Shown here: positions 1 through 13,190 of the stretch, piece by piece
Layout of the letters: each line of letters opens with the position of its first letter
How positions within the stretch are numbered: position 1 is the stretch's first letter
The notes under the pieces: model-generated
Database searches by the model: none
What the model was told of the DNA's origin: nothing
Seen by the model: only the letters and a program-made list of their open reading frames with translations
Assembly: GCA_009869945.1 (NCBI GenBank)
Contig: WIXG01000013.1
Coordinates: 248,001 to 312,000 of the forward strand
Length of the DNA stretch: 64,000 nt
Direction: 5' to 3'
Origin: Mesaphorura yosii
Taxonomy: Eukaryota > Arthropoda > Collembola > Poduromorpha > Tullbergiidae
Made by a program: the position numbers and the translations under genes

Positions 1-3000
1 AAGAGTGCTATTATTCATTCCTTATTTAGGTCATCTTGTGTCCATGTCCACGGTAGTCTGTCTAAACAGTATCCCAGTACACGTGTGAACAACAGCACTT
101 GTTCTCTGTCCATGGCCAGGAGACACGCGAGATGAGATAACAAGCGACGCGACGCAGTTTGGTCGGAATATCGATTAAATTGCCGCTAATTGAAATCAAA
201 CGTCTCTGCTGCTAAATGATGTCATATGCAGTGTTAACTTACATACAGATTCGATCACATCATAACAATGTAAGCACATGGTGAATAAGACATTGAGGAA
301 AATTGAAAAATTTCATTACGCATCGCAAATCAAGAAGACGTGTCCTAAAAAGAAGGTTTTCGCGAGATTAATACTAGAAATTACTTTGATTCCGTTTTGC
401 ACTCTCAATCATCGTCTCTTCTGGTCTTAAAAAGGATATCCTAAAAGGAAAAAATGCCAACGCATCCAAGAAGTAATTTATTTGCGTATTAATTACACTC
501 CTTGTTTGCTCGTGCAAAGGTTACTTCCCCCAGCCTTTGGAGCGCGTACAGTTTCTGAGGAAAGAGTTCAAGTATCATTCTTCAACTGCTACGGCTTGGC
601 GTACAGTGCAAGTGCTCCAAGACAAGAACCACTCATCGACTCATCATGATTAATTTTTTGTGGGGCGTAGTTTCTCGCATTGCATTGCATCATGCTGTCT
701 CATCTTCACCACCACAAAAATATTAAATAAAACCCATTTGTCTGAAGTGCGTCTTACGCACAATGAAAACACAAAACTCGTTCAACCTTTCTTCAGCTAC
801 CTGCCTCACGCCTGGTTTTGATCTTGCTCTCAGGTGTCTGTATAACTTTCGTCATCACTCGATCATCTTCGCCTTGATCCCAAAATAAAATCTTAACTTA
901 TTCCATTTCCATTGTTGGATTGTGGTAGATGAAATCGCAATCACACTTAGGTCATGAGTAAGCACCTACGCGCTGCACTGGCGGAGGTTATTAATTAAAA
1001 TATTGAATAATTCATCAATTTCAATTCTGATGCTTCCAACAATTGACACCTTTGTCTCTGTCCCGCTCTTTGCATGACCTTGGTCTCTATTCTATTTTAA
1101 TGAATGCCAACGATTGCTTCTGGGATCACGGGCTATAATTAATTATTGACCACTTCAAAATTCAATTGTCTCACATGCCATTGCTTATCTGACTCTTTTT
1201 ACTGCCGTTTGGCAGTGTGGAGATGCTCTACTTGACCTTTGCACAGTACTCTTGATTCGTGCCTTATTTCCTCGACCTCCGAGGTCTATTTCATGAAAAA
1301 TGGAGCGCATGTAACCTGCAATCACACATGAACGTGATCCAATTTAAGCAAGTGCAAGCTCGTCAGTGTCCGCAATTGCAGCCAATTTATGAACTCGAAG
1401 AAGAGGTGTGGAAAGTCACGAACAAAGAATGTACCAAGAAATTAATATCATTTCATTTCTGTCATTCAAATTTATTGCTTTACTTCATGCGTTACATGAG
1501 AACGCGAGGGCGAGAACAGTGATGAACGAGTGCAGACTTCCTCAAATTCGAAGGTAATTTGCGAATGATGAATGGAGTTCGTTAGATTTCCGAATTTTAC
1601 AAATTACAGCAGCGTATCACGGACTTCGTGTTGTCCTTCTGAAGTGAAACCAAATCATTAGCTTTTGCAGAGCAAGGGCAGCAAAGGAAGTGACAATTTG
1701 ACCACAGATTCACAGAAGCTAATAAGTTAAATGGCAATGAGATGATTCGTGAGTGATCTTCAACTTCATCTCTAATTTCGTTGTTCTGGCTTGAGGCTTC
1801 TACGAAAATGATGTGCTGATGGGCATTTCGAAGAATTGCGAACAATGCAATGGGGATTGGCGACGATTAGACTCATTTTCCTGAGTCAATTGTTTTTTTT
1901 TTTACTAAAATTGACCAATTCCTTGGGCTGAAGGAAATGGAATTGGCGTGATTTCCGTCTCAGGCTCAAGAAATACTAAACATTTTATGCGCACCATGAT
2001 ACGGAATTTCCATTGCGAATTTTTAGGTTATGAAATTAAAAATTTTACGATCTGCCAAAATACTCGAAGGCGATAACGCCGGCAATAACAAGAGCCTGTG
2101 TTTTAATGTGTATTACGTAATTCTAGGCGATTATGATCAGAAATGGGATCAAGAGTACCAATGATCACCTGCGTGGGCAACAATAATAAACGACTGGCCA
2201 TCGGTCCTCTTTTGATGGCGTGTCCCGCTGAGTCTGCCTGTCATCCCTCACAATCGTCCTGCTTGAAACCTGGTGTGATTTGGCATGGGTCTCTTTTGTA
2301 CGTTTTTCTCGATTTGCCCCGCTTATTAATCAACCGGACAAACAGGGCCGTTGTTGACTGAAATCGCTGTCGGGACAAATACGCGTGAAATTGGTAGACA
2401 ATAGAAAAGGAATTATCACCTTCTTCAACCTGGCATGGAGTCCACCTGCTGCAGAATGCAGTCAGGCCTTTCTTTCTTCCCAAATTCACTTTCCGTATTT
2501 ACGTTACGCCGCGTTGCGTTACTTTTTTGTGATATTTGCACAGCCCGCAGTGATTTTGCGCTATTGTTCAGACATGTTGCGATAACGCGTCCACGTCATA
2601 ATGCAAAACATGAAAATATTTTATGTAATTCTCGAATTATTTGTTAAGCCCGTACAATAATCAAAGGTGAACAAAATTTGATGAAAAAATGATCGAGGCT
2701 GATAACCCGATCATCGCAATGGAAAGAAATTGAAGATTGTTGCAACTCCCGTCATCTCACAAGTCATCCCAAAAAATAAGTCACATTTCATAAGCAGCTG
2801 AGCAAAACTGAGTAGCTTACTCAATATGTTGATACATATTTAAGCGCACTGTTGCACTGCCTGATTGTATTGTATTCACAACAGAATTTTCAATCAATGT
2901 CTCTTGGCAATTCGCCATTCACGCCTTCGTTAACAAGCCGCGACGAGTGCGGACGTTCTGAAAATGAATGCCATCCTAATGAGGGCCACAACAATAGTCA

Positions 3001-6000
3001 GTACACTGCCTACTGAATAAATCGGTGAGGTGAACAGATTGGCAAATTAAAGAGATCGGCTTCAGGAAATTAGAGAGTTCGAGCCGGTATGAACCCACAC
3101 GTAGCAGTTCGCTTAAATTCTGTGAAAAAGCAGGTCTAGCTGATGAAATATTGCTGAAGTGCTCCATTTTGTCTCAAAACAGAAAACAGGCACGCAATCT
3201 GAATGAAAACAGCAAAACCCGCTTGCACTACCATTGTAATTGACTTTGCATTAATAAAATTAGCGCGTCTTTATCGTTCTGTCAATCTTAATTGAGTTGT
3301 AACAATTTACAACCTAAAAGTGTTCCCACACGTCATATGAAGCCAGGTAGTCAACCCGTGATGGGCATTTTTGAATGAATGCAACTTCTGAATTACAAGG
3401 TGTATTTGAACAAGATTCAAACCACTTAAAAGGCGTCCACTGCTCCATAATTAATGTAGAATGTAGACACGTCAGAACTCACGCCGGCGCGATTCGCAAT
3501 TATACCATCTTCATGTAAGTAATTGAAATGTACACCACTCTTAAATGAAGTTAGAAGCGTTTTTGACCAGCTAGGAAAATATTGCATAAAAGTGACTTTA
3601 CTTTTAGAGAGACATTTGAGGCCTGATTTTGCTGGCAGTCTTTCTCTGCGAGTCTCGCTGTGAACTTAAAAACGAGATAATAATCATGTATGACTAATCG
3701 CGAAGTAAATAAAAAGTAGGCCCAATTAGTATCAACATTTTTTCGCACAATTCATCACCGCATGTGCACGCTGGGATGACATCAGTGCGGTCTTCGTGGT
3801 TGCTGAGTCCACAATGCACTGTGACGTATCTCGCAACACTTTTATGGGAACAGAAATCCGCTCTCATCGTTTTTCATTCCTCTTGATACCGTCTAAAGTC
3901 AAGTCTGCGACTTTTCAGCGTAATAAAACCATAAAAACTGCAATCAATCAAATGCGAGTAAAATCGTATTTCGAAAACCGCTTGCTGGCTAGGCTGACCT
4001 TTACAATGCAATTTTTTTCGCATTCGCACTGGCCCAGATTTAATTTTAAGGTCAAGCCTTGTGTTAGTCTTGACATTACATAATCCTATCCTCGTCGTGA
4101 TTCGTGAGCGGCTGCGCTTGTGAGCTTGACATGATCCGATTTGTAGTCCATCATCCAGTTCAGTTCAGAGCCTGTTTTAGTGTAACAATTCAATTTAATG
4201 CATGTTAAGTGGATTATGCTCAACACGTGTTAATGCTTCTGCTGTTTTGTGACGGGTTGTCAATAAAATGCTGACTATTGCATCATACGACATGGTGCCT
4301 TCGCTTGTGTTAATGGCTTGATTCCATCAATCACGACGCGTTGTATGATTGTGATTTTGTGCTTTGGTTCTTCCACCCTGACATTCTTGCATTAATCTTC
4401 TGGCTAGTATTTAAGAAGAAATCATGACTGTTATGTTTTGAAATTGAGCTGTGGCACATCGAAAATGGTTTTATCGTGTTCTCGCGTACGCCGTCGCATG
4501 AATACGAATTTGATGCTCTGCGGCATCATCTTCAATTAATGACTCGACAAATTAATCGTATCACTATCCATTAGAGCGTACTGTACAAGTACGTGTTCAT
4601 CATTCGCCAGTTTGCAGCCACTAATTGCATTTTGAATTTGGCTGTGCCAGTGACCTTCATTTTGCCTTCTTGCGTTTGTGGAAGAAGAGTCGAGGAGCAA
4701 CTGCTGCACTGTAATTATCATTAAGATGCATGCTGATCTGATGTGTTTTCTTGAAAATGTTTCACATACATCAAATTAATTAATTTATTCATTTTTAAGT
4801 ATCAATTTATCGATACAATGTATCGACACTCGCTCGTCTGTAATTTACATTACTTTCGCATGCATTGCATTTGCATTGCGTATTCCGTATTTACCAGCGA
4901 GCAATTAATTAAGAGATAACCTCATCCAAGGAGCGTAAGGGTTTTGGAGCATACATCATAATTACTTTACAATGACCTTACGCCACACTGCTGTTTGATG
5001 AGGCCAAGACCAAAATCAAACCAAATCAGACGACGAAGAAAAAGAAGCAGAAGTGCCACAAGACACGGCCTGAATCAGAATCAGAATTCCAATTCCTATT
5101 CATCATTAGGTGTGGTGATGGATGGCTTGATAATTGACAACTTTATTACTGTTACTGGCATGCACGGGAGCCAAAAGGCAAAAACTCATCGAAGATGCGA
5201 TCAAAGTCAAGAGAGTAGCTGCAGATGCGTCGGATCATTAATATTCTCCGTCCACACACACTCAATTATGAATCGCGTCCATTGTTCGCTTATGCTGTAA
5301 TGGCTGGTGTCAAAATTATAATTCAATTTGTTTCGAGATGGTTGATGGTTGATGATCGTGTCGTGATCGGTGATTCGTAACCACTCAATGAACTTCGCAG
5401 TTGTTCGCCTGTTTCACTGTGCTGCGCTGCCTTGAATGATTTGGCATTTGGCATAAAATATTTTCATGCTTGATTGGTCATCCAAGTTGAATAGAATTAC
5501 CATTACAGGATTACTGGCAAAGTCACCTTTGCAATGGATCTCTTTCTAATAACAGTGTAAAGGTAAAGATGCGTTTCTATTTATAGCCATAGAGCAAATG
5601 TTCAAGACTTGCTGCAATATGAAATGCATTTGGTGACCGTACAATTGCTGACTGAGTCCAATTTACTTCTCAATTGCGAATTGCCAAATTCTGACGATTG
5701 ATCACAAATAAAATGAGTCGACCGCGAAATGGTGAAATTCACAGTTTCACAGTCGCCAGCTTTAAGCTTTGAAATGGCTGAATTTATTTCGTAATCCGCA
5801 GCCCAGTTTTGCTCTGTGTAACTTTGCTAATCTCATTGTTATTGTTACTTTGACCCTACGAGTGAACCGTTTCTGTTCAGCATTGAAAGCGCGTTCTTGA
5901 GTTTTTGTAATGAGTATTTGAACCACAAAAATTGGCAATCGGAGGCGGATCGAAATGAATTGGGAGCATCGAATTTTTAAAGTTGTCAAAATGACACGGC

Positions 6001-9000
6001 TTGTAACACCTTTTACTACAAAACTCAGATCTTGTGGGCTTGAGAAAATGGGCAATTAGCACAAAAATGGATGAGCAAGGTGAAGAATCATCAATTATAC
6101 AGACACTTCTTAATTTACTCCAAATTCCACTTGCATTTGAGCTTGAAGTGGAGTGGATGAGTTTCAAAAATAATTAACAATTCAAGACGCAGTTCGGTTC
6201 AGTTGTTGCGCAATGAGGCAGATTTCAGGTTGCAAATTAAAAATATGGATAGATGATGACTATTAAATTTTTATTAGCTTCGTTTACGATGTTACTTTCC
6301 ACCTTGGGACCCAAACCGACCTAACGGGAACAGATGCGCATGATGATTGCATTTTTCTGGTGATCTTAGCCTGCGAGCCAGGTTTTACGGCCTCTCGCAA
6401 TTTCATGAATTGAGATCTCTTCGCCGGCAAGGAGATCAATCTTTACAGACACTAAAATAAATGTAGGGCACTCTCACCTTCGTCATGTTCCTCACGCAAG
6501 AGCGCATAAAATTCCAAAATTAATTAAGCGCAGAGATCAGCGAAGAATTCTTTCCTTAATGATAAATGTCCCATTTCAATTTCAATACTCTGGCCATTAA
6601 CCCATTTAGATTTGCATTGTCAGAGGTCCCGATTGCGATTGCAATGCAGCAGAATGACAGAATGTTCTGAACTCATTCTCACGCTTTTAATCCCGTGCCG
6701 TGCCTTCTGTCCTGTGTCCTTTGGTCACTGTTCGTGACTCGAGTGCCCTTGCTGCCTCGCTCACCACGCACATGATCCGTGTCATAATTGAGGAATCTTC
6801 TCAGAATTATCGTATTCACGCCCTAATGACAATATTCTCATCTCATTCTGCGTTCTCGGTAATAACTGCCCAAAATAAGAGCTAGGACATCATTTCGTAA
6901 GCAGTGTCGAATGTCGGAATCATTTGTGGATTGCATAAGTCATTAGCTGAAGCAAATTTAAAAAATTTAAACCCATAAACCAGATCCATGATAATTGCTT
7001 TGCGTCGATAAACCAAGTGCTGTACCAGCACCATGTTGGTAGTATTTTAGTGAGTTACATCACCCTCGCACGACGATGCGTGCAGCTGTATGTGAACTTT
7101 AACCACACCTCTCCTTTTTCGGGTCTACGCAGAGGAATTTGATTATGATTGCCTGTTTGGCAATCTTATTCTAATCTTGCATTATGGGTTAGTAACAAAC
7201 TCTCACAAATTCCACGCTTAATTAAAGACCTCAATTCCAGATTTAATTTCGTCACACCCAGCGTAATACCAATAAACCTAACTACGAGGAAATGGAAATG
7301 AAGTGAATCATCAATAAGCCTTGGGATTGAGATTTGTGCCATTTCACTTTTGAATTGCTACTCATCTCTTTTCAGACTTCAGAGGATATGCTTTGCCTGG
7401 GTAATTTGAGACACGTTTGGCACGTTCCGCTAATAAAAGTATGCAATTTTAGCATAAACGTGGAATTCTCAAACTAACTGCTTAATTGTGCTGTGCTGAA
7501 TGAATGGATTGCATAAAGCCGGCTAAGTTCCCTCGCGTGAGTAATTATTAAGTGCATTGTACTGCATTACAAGAATTCAAAACTGCAAGAAACTTATTAA
7601 AGGACGGATTTTATGACAATGCAATTCCGGCTTATCTGACTGTCAGTGATGCTCTGAATGATGATTGCAATGATTGACACGATTTGAGACTTGAGACCAG
7701 ATTAAAATCTGAACTCTTGCACCAGCGAACCAAGTCGGTCACTCCGTCGACATATTTTGGCGCATTGCATTGTTGGGGGAATCTTGCGAAAGAAGTAAGC
7801 CGAAAGTGAATTCTACAGCATTCTCTACAGATCTTTAGCACCGATTGCGATCTATAACTCCCATTTCATGTGCAATTCCGAAGGAGGGTCGACGCCGCAC
7901 TGCGTGGCGCATCAACCGGCGCATTGAGAGCAGATTCAAACAATGAGATTATGCCTTGAACTTGGTGATGCAATAATCAGCCACGATTTGCAAGTTAGTG
8001 CAATTTGGGGTTTATAATTTCTTCCGGATACACCACTTTTGATTTTTATACACAGCACATTGGGCTGAAGTACAGCGACCCGTGATTATTCTTGATTCTT
8101 CAGTAATTGCAGTTGAATTGTCTTCAAAGGCTTGCATCATGCTGGCGATGCCGGTACGAATCAAAATTACGTATCGCGTCTTACTTTCAAGTGCAGTGCA
8201 GCGTGAATAGGATTTTGTAGAACTCCTCACAAGCCATTCCGAAAGCGGGTTCCCTTTCAGAGTGCCAGCTTGATCAAAAGTCGTCTAAAGCATAAAATAT
8301 TCGTCCACACATCGCAATCATACAATTTTAGTTACGATTTCCTTGTATACTACTTAGTGCTTGTTCTCTCTAATTAGTTGGCTTCATAAATATGATGAAC
8401 CTCTAAGAGCGATAGAAATATTTCGACTGTGCGACGATAAGCGACGCCTGCTTATCCTGTACTTCCGTTGTCCGGTTCAATCCCAATGGGCAATGGTGCA
8501 GTATTGAAGTGCCACAAGATGAACACAATAAGAAATAGATGTCTTAATTTCACAATACACACAGTCTTAACTGTTTAGACGATGAATTGCTTGACATTTA
8601 TGGGTGAAATTGAATTGTGTAATCGGCTGATAGCCTTTAGCATGGTTTTACAGCACTGACTTTGCTGAAGGAATACATGTTTGAGATTTCTCCCCAGTAT
8701 GAGCACCAAACCCGAAGGCTGGAGTGTGGGGCAGAGTGAGACTTTGCGGGACGGTTGCCGTTGAAGAACATTGGAACTCTGCTCTTGGCTTTTCGAATGC
8801 ATTAGTCTGCAATTAGCGGGGATTACATTCTCACACTGTAAGCTTGCAGTATTAAAATTAGCCTGTAAGTAAAATCCCCAATTAATGCTCGGATTACATA
8901 ATCAGGCTTGTAATTGAATACTCGAGACTAGCCTTTCATTCCTTTCTTTGTGTCATCGCCGAGTTCCTTAATCATTGTCATTATTGCCAGATTACGAGTA

Positions 9001-11126
9001 CTGCTACTGCATTTATACGCAGATTTTAGATTGCAGTGCAAAATGCAAAGACTTCGAGCCTGAGCGGCACCTGAGTTACGTGGATTACATTTGATTGATT
9101 CAAAATGGCGCCGCTCTGAGCTCTGAGCATAATGAATCAGACGCTGAACGCTGCATTGTTATTAGCTTCACCGTCACCGTGATTAGCATTGCGGCAATAA
9201 ATAAAGATAATGACACAGTACGGGACGCCAATTCGAGCAAGCATGCAATGTGCAATGCAGTGCAATGCTGGGGAGCTGTCATTTTATGGTCAAATACGTG
9301 CGCATGAAGAAATAGACCAATTATAAACGAATTAGATCATTTCACGGTTGACGGCTGTGGTCAGTTCGCATCCAAGCGCACACTCGTGCGCACACACAAG
9401 CGGCGATTTTGATTGCGAGGATGATTATGGCTCCCTTCACATATGACATAATTCTTTGGTGACCAGCGACGAGCAGCGTTCAGAAGATGTTCGACCACAA
9501 GCCCATGCCATGCCGGGCCTTATGAAACATTCTCAGAATAAATTTAGTGCAGTATTATTCTGAGATTAGCAGCCGAGAAGGAGAAGCCGAGATCGATGAC
9601 ACATCATCAAAACCAAATTTATGACTCGGCTCTCGATAAAGATAAAGCAGCCGCTTCACGTCACGTCGTCGTTTCGAGTTTAATTCGGATTACATCACAA
9701 TGACGTAAGACGTGAGACATGCTACATGCGGAAATCAGCAACCAGTTATTTTTAACCAAAATTACGATTACAATTACGACGTGGTGGCATTCGGCGGCGG
9801 TCAGCATATGTGATGCGATTCTGATGGTTGCTGTACAAACAAATGTGGACAAATTGCCGCCGTTGCTAAATACAATGAACACGATGACGGAGGTAATCAG
9901 TTTGGGTTACACAAGCGTGAGGATGAAGATGAAGACCAGAAGAGACGGCAGTTGTTTTACATTGAGGTTTTAATGATGTCTCTGTTGGACTGTCAACATA
10001 CCATTTGTTTTAATGAAGACGCGGACGCTTTCCGTCTACATGCGGTATACTCGTTTGTCGTCCTTTCTCTCAAATTCCAACCTGCATTGCGAGCAGCAGC
10101 GGCTAATTAATTGTGGGAAGATCACTGATCAATGAGAAATGAATTTTTAATTCCTGGTTGCAATTGTAGCCAATAGGCAGCTGGCGGCACGGAAGACGAG
10201 CCACAGACGATGACGAGGAAGTCTGACGCTCTGCTTGATTAATTGTGATTGATATGCCAGCGATCTTCGTTCAAGAGCGCGGTCCGCACCTGCCCTTGCC
10301 CATTGTTCTCCGAGTGTCAGTTCAAGATTAAGATAATCAGTCTAATCACACGTTATGGATTGCATTTCCCGCCTGCCCACTCGAAAGTCACATCTCCTCT
10401 GCTGGCCATCGTCTGCCGTCTACTCTATTAATTCTCGAGGTCAACGAAGATGATTTGAATCTTTCATCTTCATCATCTCACATCTCGCCATTAAAAATTC
10501 AATTACTTATCCTAATTGTTGTAAACTTGCAAGCAAACTCAAAAATTACGATAATAATAATGAAGAGAAGAGCCGTACAAGTAATTATTGAGGGCAGGAT
10601 CTCAAGGCGCCGATTTTAATGCCTTCTTGGTCTTGTACGCGATGCATATTAAATTAGCCGCAATTTCTTCCCATTTTTCTCTCGGCCTTTCCGTAATCAA
10701 GTTGAGGATTAATGCTGAAGGAAAAGATCCAATTGTTAAATGCTTTTACTACGTGCCAGTGCCACAGTGCCAAATGCACCACGACGCACGCATGCAAGCT
10801 CGGCTCGACTCATGATCCATGTAGTCATGAAATATATGAACTCGCCGTGAATTTTGACGTGGTGACTACTCCCATCATCATATGATGATCACCACGTCTG
10901 GGCTGTAACCAGCAGCAACAGTGGCAGCCGCCGCCGTACTGTTGCACTGGCGCATTCTTGGTATGCGAATAATTATGGAATTGGGAGATTCGTGGCCAAG
11001 AAAGCAAAGGCACTGTGTTATTTTAAGACCCACACCCTCATCAGCATCAGCAGGCTCGGTAACGGTAATCAATTGCCTCCCTTGCCTCGCCTTGTCTGTA
11101 TGCATTCGTCCTCAGATCCCAATCGG
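1..11126. other. Gene-free intergenic region (11 kb)
   Basis: I see no convincing gene on either strand. Open frames are short (about 100 codons or less), lack flanking splice sites that join into a longer frame, and have no recognisable domain. The DNA is AT-rich, with many TTAATTA-like and GCATTGCA-like words but no long tandem array and no terminal inverted repeats. It lies upstream of a cuticle gene, so distal regulatory DNA is possible but not shown by the sequence. Confidence 0.6.
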
Positions 11127-11166
11127 TATAAAAATCCAAGACACGACGATCTTAAACCATCAGTTG
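11127..11166 (+). promoter_or_regulatory. TATA box and TCAGT initiator of the pro-resilin-like gene
   Basis: TATAAAAA starts at 11127 and the arthropod initiator-like TCAGTTG at 11160, a 33-nt spacing that fits a TATA-driven start near 11161. This leaves a 5' leader of about 255 nt before the ATG at 11416. The second cuticle gene, at 43.1 kb, has the same pair of elements. Confidence 0.7.
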
Positions 11167-11415
11167 TTGGATCCTCATCCTGAGTTCAGTACACACCAGC
11201 CGCAGCACTTTACTTCACGTACACCTTTCCGCTGCCACGATTATATAACATCTTGAGTTCATTCATTCACCAGTCTCACTTTCACATAAAAGTTCTCACA
11301 AGAAAAGTACAACTCAACTTATTCGCTCTTCGTGCTTGTTTCACTTTCAGTACACCTGTGATCTAGACCTGTGATACATCGCTCGTGCTGAGCAAGCATT
11401 CGGAATCAAGCCACC

Positions 11416-13190
11416 ATGATCTTTAAGGTTCCACACTTTGTTTCTTGAGACGCTGGACAAATTGACACTTAGTTTGATTCGACAGTGAAAGTGTCACCTG
11501 ACAAGCTGTATTCAAGTGTAAAGTGACTCTTCGGTGTGCTGGGCTCGGACTCGAACTCCTACCTCATAACGCGACAAATCTGAAGTGGATTCGATCTGCA
11601 GAACTTCTAATTTCGAATATTTTGTCTTTTCTTCGCAGGCAATTTGTCTTCTCGCTCTAGCTCTGGCAGTTAGAGCTGAGCCACCGCCACCGTCCAACTT
11701 TGGAGGCTCATTCGGATCTCCGCTCTCATCGTACGGCCCACCAGGCCGTAACGGAAACGGAGGATCCCAATCCTACAACGCTCCACCGTCTCAGAACTAT
11801 GGTGCACCAAGCCAAGGAGGTCAATCAGCGTACAACGCACCTCCCCCAGCGCCGCCAAGCTCATCGTACGGCGGTCCGCAATCATTCAACAACGGAGGAG
11901 GCAGCTACAACGCCCCACAGCAAGGAGGTGGTTCTGGTTCATACCAGAACGGCGGAGGGCACCAACAGCAACAGAGCAGCTATAACGCCCCTCAACAAGG
12001 CAACCAGGGATATAATTACCAGGCGCCACAAGGTAATCAAGGAGGTTACAACGCTCCGCAAGGTAACCAGGGAGGGTACAACGCTCCACAAGGCAACCAG
12101 GGAGGATACAACGCCCCACAACAGAACGGTGGTTACTCCGACTCTGGCAGCCAGGGAGGACATGGCGGATATGGCCAGGTTAGCGAAGAACAATTAAGTC
12201 AAGTGTAGGATTTGAGACTCATGCAAGTGCCAGAGAGCCAAAACGCTCATTTCTTTCGATTCCGTTTCGTATTTTTAATTTCTTGCATCTTACGTAACGT
12301 AGGAGGCTCCAATGCCATACAACTTCGCATACGCGGTGAAAGACAACTACGGAAACGATTACAATCGCGAAGAGACCAGCGATGGCAATGTTGTCAACGG
12401 GCAATACCGCGTCCTGCTTCCCGATGGTCGCACCCAAATCGTCCGCTACACAGCTGACTGGCAGAATGGTTTCAACGCTCAGGTAACGTATGAAGGTGAG
12501 GCCAAGTACCCAGAGCCAAACAACGGTGGATACGGAGCTTCAGGACCACAGTCTTCAGGATACGGTGCTCCAAGCGGACCTCAACAACAATCATACGGAC
12601 CACCACCTCAACAACCTCAGCAATCGTACGGACCACCGCCTTCCTCTAACTATGGAGCTCCATCAGGTGCCACTCCAGTGCGATCTGCCCCACCTCAGCA
12701 GAACTACGGACCTCCATCAGGCCCATCGTACAACGCTCCTCCACAGCAGTCGTATGGTGCTCCTCAGCAATCATCCTACAACGCTCCGCAGCAGTCGTCT
12801 TACAATGCCCCACCTCCACAAAACAACTACGGGCCTCCATCCTCAAACTATGGAGCTCCATCAACTCAGGTGGCCGCGTATAGCAACGGAAATGGAAATG
12901 GCAACGGCCACAGCAACCAGGGTAGCTACTCCAGCGGTGGTAAGAGTGGAGGTGGTAACGGGGGTGGCAACTTTGCCACCTCGTACAGCAACCAGTCTGG
13001 GTCTGGACCAAGCTCAAACGGGTACAACAGCAACAGCAGCCCAGCTCAGTCCTACTCACCCGCTCCGAGCCAGTCGTACGGGAGCCCAGCCTCCAACAAC
13101 GGCTACTCGGGTGGCAACGGCGGGTTTGGCCAGCGCGTAGGTCAGAGAAACAGCAGTAGCTCATCGGGCAGCTACGGTAGGAGAAAGTAA
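11416..13190 (+). CDS. Pro-resilin-like cuticle protein (R&R chitin-binding)
   Basis: Predicted exons are 11416-11427, 11639-12178 and 12303-13190 (479 aa). The ATG sits in a near-ideal AGCCACCATG context. Exon 1 codes only MIFK and the intron splits the signal peptide, as is common in arthropod cuticle genes; cleavage is likely after AVRA (residue 17). Residues 18-184 are Gly/Tyr/Asn/Gln/Pro-rich with GGYNAPQGNQ repeats. Residues about 185-255 form an R&R domain (Chitin_bind_4) containing LLPDGRTQIVRYTADW. Residues 256-479 are a second elastic-type region with SYGAP, NYGPPSG and SYNAPQ motifs. Repeats, R&R, repeats is the layout of insect resilin, in which tyrosines form di-/trityrosine cross-links and the R&R domain binds chitin. 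It is inferred to be an extracellular cuticle elastomer. Intron 2 follows GGCCAG|GTTAGC and keeps phase 0. Another glycine-rich R&R protein would be the alternative to true resilin. Confidence 0.9.
12029..12118 (+). repeat. 30-nt coding tandem repeat, three units
   Basis: Three adjoining 30-nt units (12029-12058, 12059-12088, 12089-12118) each encode QGNQGGYNAP. The differences are mostly third-position changes. Degenerate partial copies flank them on both sides. The units lie in the N-terminal repeat region of the pro-resilin-like protein and look like recent in-frame duplications. Confidence 0.85.

Noticed and set aside
8460-8500. GGTTCAATCCC, a tRNA B-box-like word
   Set aside because: The flanking bases do not form a T-arm or acceptor stem, and no A-box lies at the right distance.
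11700-12197. Second long plus-strand frame and several minus-strand frames over the cuticle repeats
   Set aside because: They are shadows of the repetitive, stop-poor pro-resilin coding sequence; only one frame has the signal peptide and R&R domain.
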